From Litomosoides sigmodontis (taxonomy: Eukaryota; Nematoda; Chromadorea; Rhabditida; Onchocercidae): a DNA stretch of 64,000 bases. Position 1 is the stretch's first letter. The number at the start of each line of letters is the position of its first letter. Shown here piece by piece: positions 52,752 through 64,000 of the stretch. Position numbers and translations under genes: made by a program. The notes below the pieces were generated by a model. It saw nothing but the letters and a program-made list of their open reading frames with translations. It searched no databases and was not told the DNA's origin. The stretch spans positions 8,471,983-8,535,982 of the forward strand of contig OY718807.1 in NCBI GenBank assembly GCA_963070105.1. Direction: 5' to 3'.

Positions 52752-53531
52752 TTAATTAATTAATAGGATAATATATTCGTTGCAAATTAAAATGGCATAA
52801 TATATTGAGTACGTCCGGAAGATACGTGTTGGATACGCCTCACCGATAGGACACATACGTGAAATGTCATCTGAGAAAAAGAATTTTTATTTAACAGAAA
52901 TTAGCATCCTTCTTCTTGTACGGTTGGAAATTTTGCGCGAAATTTCAAAAACCTTTTTTTTTTGCTTAAATTATTACAGAAAAAAATTTTCAAAAAGCAA
53001 ATTTTCGAGTAAAAAATAAAAATTAATTGAAAGACAATGCTAACGATTGCGCTCAATTTATTCAATTTCATTATCATCACATTAACTTTAAAATTAGAGA
53101 AAAGAAAAGGGATAAGTAGAAATGTTTTGTTTTTTTTAAATTGTGCTTTAATTTAATTAATTAATCTCTCTATCATTGGAATGAAAGGATTGCCAAAACT
53201 ATCCGTCATCACTTATCACTACTATCATTTCCAAACGCAAAGCTTTACTGAATAATAACAACTAATATTTCAGGAGAAAAATTAATTATTAAATTATATT
53301 AATTGCTAGATTTTAACGAATATTGATGAAATTTGACATTGAAGAGCAAAAAAGACGAAGAGCTCGAGTACCTCTTTTTAAAGATTATTTAAATTTATCC
53401 AAGAAGAAATGGCATTTCGACGGTGCTCCCCTGTTTCGCTCTTTTAAAATTACAATTCGTAATTTACAGAGATGTGCGATAAGTTGTATTGCCAGCGCCA
53501 TCACCACAATGATCACAGCGCACGCCAACAT
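52752..53531 (-). CDS. possible tiny membrane protein, two exons
   Basis: Tentative. Exon 1 (53531-53468) starts at ATG and encodes a hydrophobic segment MLACAVIIVVMALAIQLIAH. It ends at a GTAAAT donor in phase 1. Exon 2 (52870-52752) begins after TTTTTCTCAG in matching phase and encodes a polar part with DISRMCPIGEAYPTRIF, ending at TAA. The result is about 60 residues with one membrane segment. Both exons are richer in G+C than their surroundings. The open frame extends upstream of the ATG to 53600 without a stop, so exon 1 may be longer or preceded by other exons. No family is recognised. The second exon could also contain another donor. Confidence 0.3.
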
Positions 53532-55283
53532 CTCAAACAGATAATTAATTCTCGCACTACTTAACCGGAAAAAAAATCGAAATATCAAACTGTTTGCCAA
53601 CTAATTAATTAATTAAATAGTAAAAGAGCGATGTGAACTAAAAAGTTTAAGGAAAACTGCAGTACTGATTGTCTCCAATCTCAATTTTCCACCTTTTTTT
53701 TGTTAAAAAAAAAAAGCATTTACGGTTGGATCGACAGGAATGATTACTGCGTAAACATCGTCGTGCATGTTTCAGCGTCGGTCAAACGTCAGCACCAAAC
53801 GACTGTTTCACGTTTTTCACTGATCACAACAATGATCAGTGTGTGTATTTTATAAATTTTCATTCATTCTTTTTTTTTTTTAAGTTATCAAATAAACAAA
53901 AGAGAGGAAGGAGAAAGAAAAGTTGCAGCAAAACAGCCACTTATTGGTAATATTTAAAAAATTATTGAAATATTTTAAAAGATTTTTACGATGAAAGTAA
54001 TTCTTGTCCATTTGTAAATATTACGTTTTCTGTTTTTTGTTTTTTGTTTTAAAAAACTTTTTTTTTTTTGATAGTGAAATTCTTCTCGAAGATAGAATGA
54101 TGCAAAATTGTCCAGTGAAATTGTTGGAAAAAAGTGTGTAAGCTAACGTCAAGTAATGAAGATGAGGTAAAGCATGAATTATTGAATTGTAACGAAGATA
54201 CAAATGCATGTGACACTTTTGTGATAGACGTGCAATAACGTGGGCACACGTGATAAATGGTCTAGTTCATCTAAATGACAGTTGGCAATTAAACTTCGTT
54301 GTCCGCCACAATTTCAAATATACGTGTTTTTTTTTTCACACCTTCTGAATTAACACTTCAATTGACGCAACTGTCACGTGTTCATAATTAGCAATAACAG
54401 CAACAGCACTTCCGCTAATTAATTAGCTTAAGTGTAGTACAACAATATAGCTTTATTCGTACTTCCACATACATCGAATTATTAAACTGTTTCAAATGAA
54501 AAAAAACAAGTCGAATTGATGCGGCGCAATTTCCTATTGCGTAATTCAGCGCATCAAATAGCAGCTTTTTGCTAATCCAATTAATTTCAGCAAATAATTT
54601 CAAACGACTGAAACAAGTGGATTTAGCAGGAAATTAAAAATTTTGTTGCAATAATAATACAACTTTCTTGACTTGTTGAGGCTCGCAAGTATTTTAGCAA
54701 TCGGAAATCGAATTCATACGTAATTTAACGCAAAAAAAAACTGCAAATTTAAATGACTGCAAATTTAATTTCAATAATTACGAAAATCGCGTTTCTCAAA
54801 AATAATGTAAACATTTTGTCAAAAAACAAAAAAGGCATCACTCATTCTGTTGAAAGCGCAAACATTTAAAATTTGAAATTAAAAAGATTTTATATAAAGT
54901 TAAAATTACAACACATTGGAAATAAAAAGAACCACATCAATAACGATTTATATCAATGCACCCAAACAATTTGACGCAGAAAACAATGACCATAAATTTA
55001 ATTTCAATTTGTCTTGCAAAAAAAAAAAAGAAAGAAGAATCATATTGTTGAATAATTCTTGATAAATTTCATGTATTATATTTCGAATTCATAAATTCAA
55101 TTATACCATTTCACTTTTTCCTCTTGGAATTTTTTTTTTCAGAGAATATTAATTAACGAACAAATTAGCATTATTTATTATTGACAATAAATGAATTGAA
55201 AATATCCATTTTCATTTGCTTTTTCCTCACATTTGAAATGGAACAGCAAAGAGTTGAAATGAAAATTTTTTTGCAAAGAGGTA
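53532..55283. other. intergenic region, AT-rich
   Basis: Downstream of the sterol acyltransferase gene, which is on the minus strand. No gene recognised. A likely polyadenylation signal for that gene lies at 55174-55179. Confidence 0.55.
55174..55179 (-). terminator. polyadenylation signal of acyltransferase gene
   Basis: AATAAA on the minus strand about 105 bases after the stop codon. Confidence 0.45.
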
Positions 55284-60047
<4,764 letters not shown>

Positions 60048-60267
60048 TTGATTATCTTTCTAAACTTTTAAAGTAATAGTTTGAATAAATTTAAATAAAA
60101 ACTTTTAATGATGAAACAAGAAAAGCAACGAAAAAAAAAACCAATGGAATAGCAAATATTCAATTACAATAATAATAATAACAGATGAATGATAATTGAA
60201 GTTCACACATGAAAACATCTTGTGCAAATCCTTATATCTTTGTTGCACAAAGAAATAGAACGGAAGG

Positions 60268-60312
60268 AGACAAAGAGAGAGAGAGAGAGGGAGGGAGGGA
60301 GGGAGAGAAGGA
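60268..60312. repeat. GA/GGGA microsatellite
   Basis: (GA)n grading into (GGGA)n. Confidence 0.85.
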
Positions 60313-60827
60313 GGTTAAATGGGTCAAATTGGGTCACAGAGCACGATCGTCCTCTATTTCACATTTTGCAGCGAACAATAATTTCAGACGGATTTGAAAA
60401 ATTATCATTTTAAAAATTGTCAGATCAAAACACTCAATTGATATTATTATTAAATTTAAATGAACTTTAAACAACCAGTTCTTCCAAATAGATATCGTCA
60501 ACAAATTTATCGGCAAATATTATTATTTTTACTATTGATTAATTAGAATCATTTCAGCACACTTAATTATTTCACTTCACAAATAAATAATTCCAATAAT
60601 TTAAACGAAAAATTTTGTTTAAAATTTAAAAATACAAAGAAAAGGATGGCAAAAAGAGTGTTCAAATTATCAATGTGTTTGTTGTGAAGGAAGAAAAAAA
60701 AAGTTAAAAAAGAAAAAACTTCACAGTTATAATTAGAATGTTTGCTTATTTGCATATGTGTGATACGATCAATTATCATAGCTATTCTTTTTAATTTTAC
60801 CTAAAATTCTATCTAATCATTTTTTCT

Positions 60828-60918
60828 TCTTTTGAAATAAATTTTTAACAAATATTATTTGCTAAAATCGTTTTTTTTCTTTTGAAATAAATTTTTAACA
60901 AATATTGTTTGCTAAAAT
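60828..60918. repeat. 50 bp period tandem duplication
   Basis: Two copies of a roughly 41-base segment starting TTCTTTTGAAATAAATTT and ending TTTGCTAAAAT lie at 60828-60868 and 60878-60918 with one internal difference. Confidence 0.85.
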
Positions 60919-62006
60919 ATAGCTGTAAATATAACTAATTTCCATCTAATACGTTTGAATTTTATTTTTGAGCTAAATTTCAACATTTACTTTTGTTGGT
61001 GAAAAAAGTGTGATCACATTTGTTCTCACTTCATAAAATCATACAATTACTACTGGCATTCATGAGCGTTATTCCCTTCAACACTCCTTGAGCTATCCAT
61101 CAATCAAACAGTCTTGAACTATCAAATCAATCAAAACTTGAACTGTCAATCAATCAAAACAACCGATCACACTACTGACAGCTCACACTCACTGATAAGA
61201 TAATCTGATAACGCACTTAGAATGAACACATCCACAAAGGGACGATCAACACTTCTCAAATGCTTCTTCAACTGTGTTATCAACTAGAACGAAGGTTGTG
61301 AATAAATAAAAGTTAAAATGAAAATTAAAATTAAATTTCACAACAAAAATCGTCCTCATTACTTCACATAGCACAATTTCAATTCATCATTGCTTGAAAT
61401 CATTTCTTTAAACTCTCCCCCTCTCTCTCTCTCTCTATCTCTATCTCTTTCACTTTCTCTCCCTCTGGTTCGAATAATTTGCAACACTTTACAACTTCAC
61501 CGATTTTTTTTCTCCCATCCACTTCGATCAGGATACACTCGTCGATCATCGCTTCTTTCTCTTTTTTTTCAACTTTTGGCAAAAATTAAATTTTAATTAA
61601 ATTAATCAATCAATCGATTGATCAATCCGTAATATAGTATGTGAATGAGTAAAAAGAAAAAATATGCAAATTGTAAAAATGAACTTATTGAAGAAAAATG
61701 AAGTTTTAAAAGAATTATCCGATGAATTACCGTTGAATTCTTTACTATTAAAAGCCACGAAAACGGTTGACGATCGTCTCCAACTGCACTGTAATACTTT
61801 TGTTTAATTTTTTCAGTAAATATTTGAATAATTTATGAAATATTTTATAAATAATATTTTTTATTTAATCAATTTTTATTCTACTAATCCAACAACAACA
61901 ACACCAATAGCAATAGCAAATTAAATGATCTTGTGTTTTGCTTGATTTTTCTTATATTTCAACAAATTACTTATTTTAATAATTTCAGAAAAAAATATCA
62001 AAAAGG

Positions 62007-62834
62007 ATGGAATCAATCCATTTGCTAGCAATTATTATGAAAATTTTATTCATATGCATGCAAATTTCTACTTTTACTGGAATAGCACTGCCACTCATTA
62101 CAATGTGCTGCAGGAAAGGATTGTCGGAAGAGAGTAGCATAGATGTGAGAGAATTTAAAATTATTTCAATCCTTCCCACCCTCTACCTACGTCATCACTT
62201 GCGCTTGTACACGCTAATGCGCAATTCTCACATGCTATCATTTTACGCCTAAAATAAATTCTATAATAATCTCTTGTACATTAATGTTTACTTAACACCT
62301 CTTTTTAAATCTAAAATGAAACGATCATTTTGTTTTGCCACTCATCTGATACTTTAAAGTAATTCATTCCTAAATGTCTTATTACTTAAAATATCTTTCA
62401 CTAAAATTTAAATTTAGCTCTCTGCAAGTGATTTCCTTTTTGTGTGTGAGAAAACAGAAAAGAATTTCAATTTAGCAAAAAATTTATCATACATATTTTT
62501 AATTAAATTTGAAAAATCTTGATAAGCCTAATTTATTTTTACCTAAGAAAAAAATTTAATTTTAGCGAAATTTAAAACCCAAAGTATCCAGGGAAGTTAT
62601 GAATACACCTGAGCAACGGAATGCAATTAAAAAGATTAAAGAAGGTCAGCAAAGCTATCTGTTAATTTTCATTTAAAAAATTTTTTTTTCGGTTCAACAC
62701 TTTTAAAACATTCTTATATACTTTATGCTATTCGGTTTCCTTTAGGTCAAATGACCGCAGCAAATGAGAATGAAACAGTAGATGATGCAGTAAGTAATTG
62801 GGGAGCCGTGCAAAAAATGGAACGTAAAGTTTAA
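62007..62834 (+). CDS. small single-pass membrane protein, unknown function
   Basis: Three exons with matching phases: 62007-62144, 62566-62644, 62746-62834, about 101 residues. The start ATG is 18 bases after a TTTCAG site, as expected for trans-splicing. Residues 6-35 form one hydrophobic segment (LLAIIMKILFICMQISTF then TGIALPLITMCC), followed by CCRK and a polar C-terminal half with MNTPEQRNAIKKIKEGQMTA and DDAVSNWGAVQKMERKV. Donors are GTGAGA and GTCAGC, acceptors TTTTAG and TTTAG. The polar tail looks like genuine conserved protein, but I do not recognise a family. A GTAAGT inside exon 3 offers an alternative donor. AATAAA follows at 62863-62868. Confidence 0.6.
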
Positions 62835-62862
62835 ATGTACGTGCGTATTTCAAAAGCTAACA

Positions 62863-62868
62863 AATAAA
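62863..62868 (+). terminator. polyadenylation signal of small membrane protein gene
   Basis: AATAAA 28 bases after the stop codon. Confidence 0.55.
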
Positions 62869-64000
62869 CAATCGAACAGGCAACAATATTCAATATATTA
62901 TTGGGAATTAAAATGCTTCACAATTTAATGTCAACACACTCCTTTCATTGTTCCTTTTTTAAATTTTTAAACAATTAAAATTTTTATTATCTCAAAAACT
63001 AACGTTTAGCAAAGAAAAATTAAATGCATTGAAGTTGATAGAGCAAAATAATTGGAATCATTTCATTCATTTCCAATTAAAAAATATTCAATTTAGATTT
63101 CATTGAACAATCCACTAATTTTTGATGCTAAATATTGCCACTATTGACCAACCTATTCTACCACTGCCTCTGTGCAAATGCAAAAAAGCGAAATGCTTTA
63201 AATTGCAAGATTGCAAAGCAACATTGACAGTTATTTTCTATACAAAATAAATCTTGCAGCTTCATATTTCCTCCATTTTCTTTTCAATGATAGCCAAAAT
63301 ATAACTGAAATTTGAATTGATGTTTAAAAAAAAAATTTTAAAAATTTAATTCCATTTCCCGCTCAACTTTTATTTCAATTTTGATATGAATTATAATTCG
63401 CCACTTTAACAATAATAAGAAGTTGTTTATGCACATTAACCAATCGTAATTAAGCTTACAATGACGATAAGTTATTCAAATTATTCTTTAAAATAAATAA
63501 TTGATTTGCTTGCATAAGAAATGCATTTATTGGCTTAATCCTTGATACACACATTTATATGTGACCCTATTTTTTGAATATGCTACCAATTTTTTTGAAT
63601 ATTTAAAATTTTCCTAAATTTAATTTTTATTAAAATTTTCAATACTGAAACTTCTTCAAGGAATTACAATTTAGTAATATCAATGAAAGATGCTTTGGTT
63701 TTGCAAAAATTTTTTAACTTAACTTATGATTTTTTAAGTAAACTCATAAATATTATGTCTCACTCTCGGTCAGTAGTTTTTCAAGAATTTATAATTTTTA
63801 TTTAAAATTTTATAGTAATAAGTCAAATTTGAATTTTTTAATTTAACTATAGCTTGCATTGTTGCACGTGCACGTTTCACTTGAAATAAGTGAGGAAAAA
63901 CGAAGCTCAAAGAAACAGCTTCCTGTCTCAGCACTCCCCGAGCGGAACAGAAATCTCTCGGATAACTGTAACTCGTTTCTATCATTTCATAAATTGATCT
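62869..64000. other. AT-rich end of window
   Basis: No supported gene. A GC-richer patch at about 63855-63975 is open on the minus strand for 71 codons (including SYPRDFCSARGVLRQEAV) and could be an exon of a gene extending beyond the window, but there is no domain and no clear splice context. Confidence 0.45.

Larger units (their letters stand above)
60048..62006. other. region between divergent genes
   Basis: Holds upstream sequence of the minus-strand acyltransferase gene and the plus-strand small membrane protein gene. A possible first exon of the acyltransferase gene starts at ATG 61549-61547 on the minus strand and reads MIDECILIEVDGRKKIGE before a GTTGTA donor. It would join 60059 in phase but is unproven. 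A plus-strand frame at 61662-61803 (starting MQIVKMNLLKKNEVLKELSD) looks protein-like but has no phase-compatible continuation. Simple repeats are listed separately. Confidence 0.45.

Noticed and set aside
53323..53544. Plus-strand 73-codon frame overlapping the candidate micro-protein exon
   Set aside because: No domain, no splice context, and the minus strand offers a phase-compatible two-exon model with a membrane segment. Neither is strong.
61662..61803. Plus-strand frame starting MQIVKMNLLKKNEVLKELSD
   Set aside because: The only donor near its end (GTAATA) would join the next acceptor at 61988 in a phase that makes an immediate stop. The downstream gene has a better start at 62007.
63770..63985. 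71-codon minus-strand frame at the window edge
   Set aside because: Only half of it is in the GC-richer patch, with no domain and no clear splice sites. The edge prevents testing for continuation.

Overview
This window is eukaryotic, AT-rich nuclear DNA, most likely from a nematode (the order is not resolved). The signs are genes broken by many GT-AG introns of tens to thousands of bases, 3' splice-like sites (TTTCAG/TTTTAG) a few bases upstream of several start codons as expected for spliced-leader trans-splicing, single-intron gene models that match nematode protein families, and abundant simple repeats. No rRNA, tRNA, CRISPR, operon or prokaryotic feature was seen. All gene models below were built by hand from open frames, splice signals and phase agreement. 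No transcript evidence was available.

Layout. Positions 1-13,500 are almost gene-free, with simple repeats, one clear inverted repeat pair (3570-3664 / 4081-4162) and only weak candidate exons. A septin gene lies on the minus strand (16,955-13,555, ten exons). On the plus strand, 19,217-24,864 carries an eleven-exon gene for a protein with an acidic Pro/Glu/Lys-rich repeat region followed by degenerate calponin-like repeats. After a 4 kb gap comes a sphingomyelin synthase (29,195-34,149, plus), a small multi-pass membrane RING-finger protein (36,153-37,320, plus), a two-pore-domain potassium channel (38,307-41,545, plus) and the last exons of a small unknown protein (41,892-42,852, plus). On the minus strand follow a patched-related sterol-sensing-domain protein (51,318-44,281, fifteen exons), a tentative tiny membrane protein (53,531-52,752) and a sterol O-acyltransferase of the MBOAT family (60,047-55,284, eleven exons). 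A small single-pass membrane protein (62,007-62,834, plus) closes the window.

Three of the genes handle membrane lipids: sphingomyelin synthesis, a sterol-sensing patched relative and sterol esterification. This may be chance, since they are on different strands and are not obviously co-transcribed. The septin and the calponin-like protein are cytoskeletal.

The most striking non-coding elements are a roughly 1.07 kb nearly pure ATT trinucleotide tract inside the last intron of the acyltransferase gene, a 330 bp TAAA/TTAA tract inside an intron of the small unknown gene, and 30 G's and 25 C's (one interruption) on either side of the RING gene.
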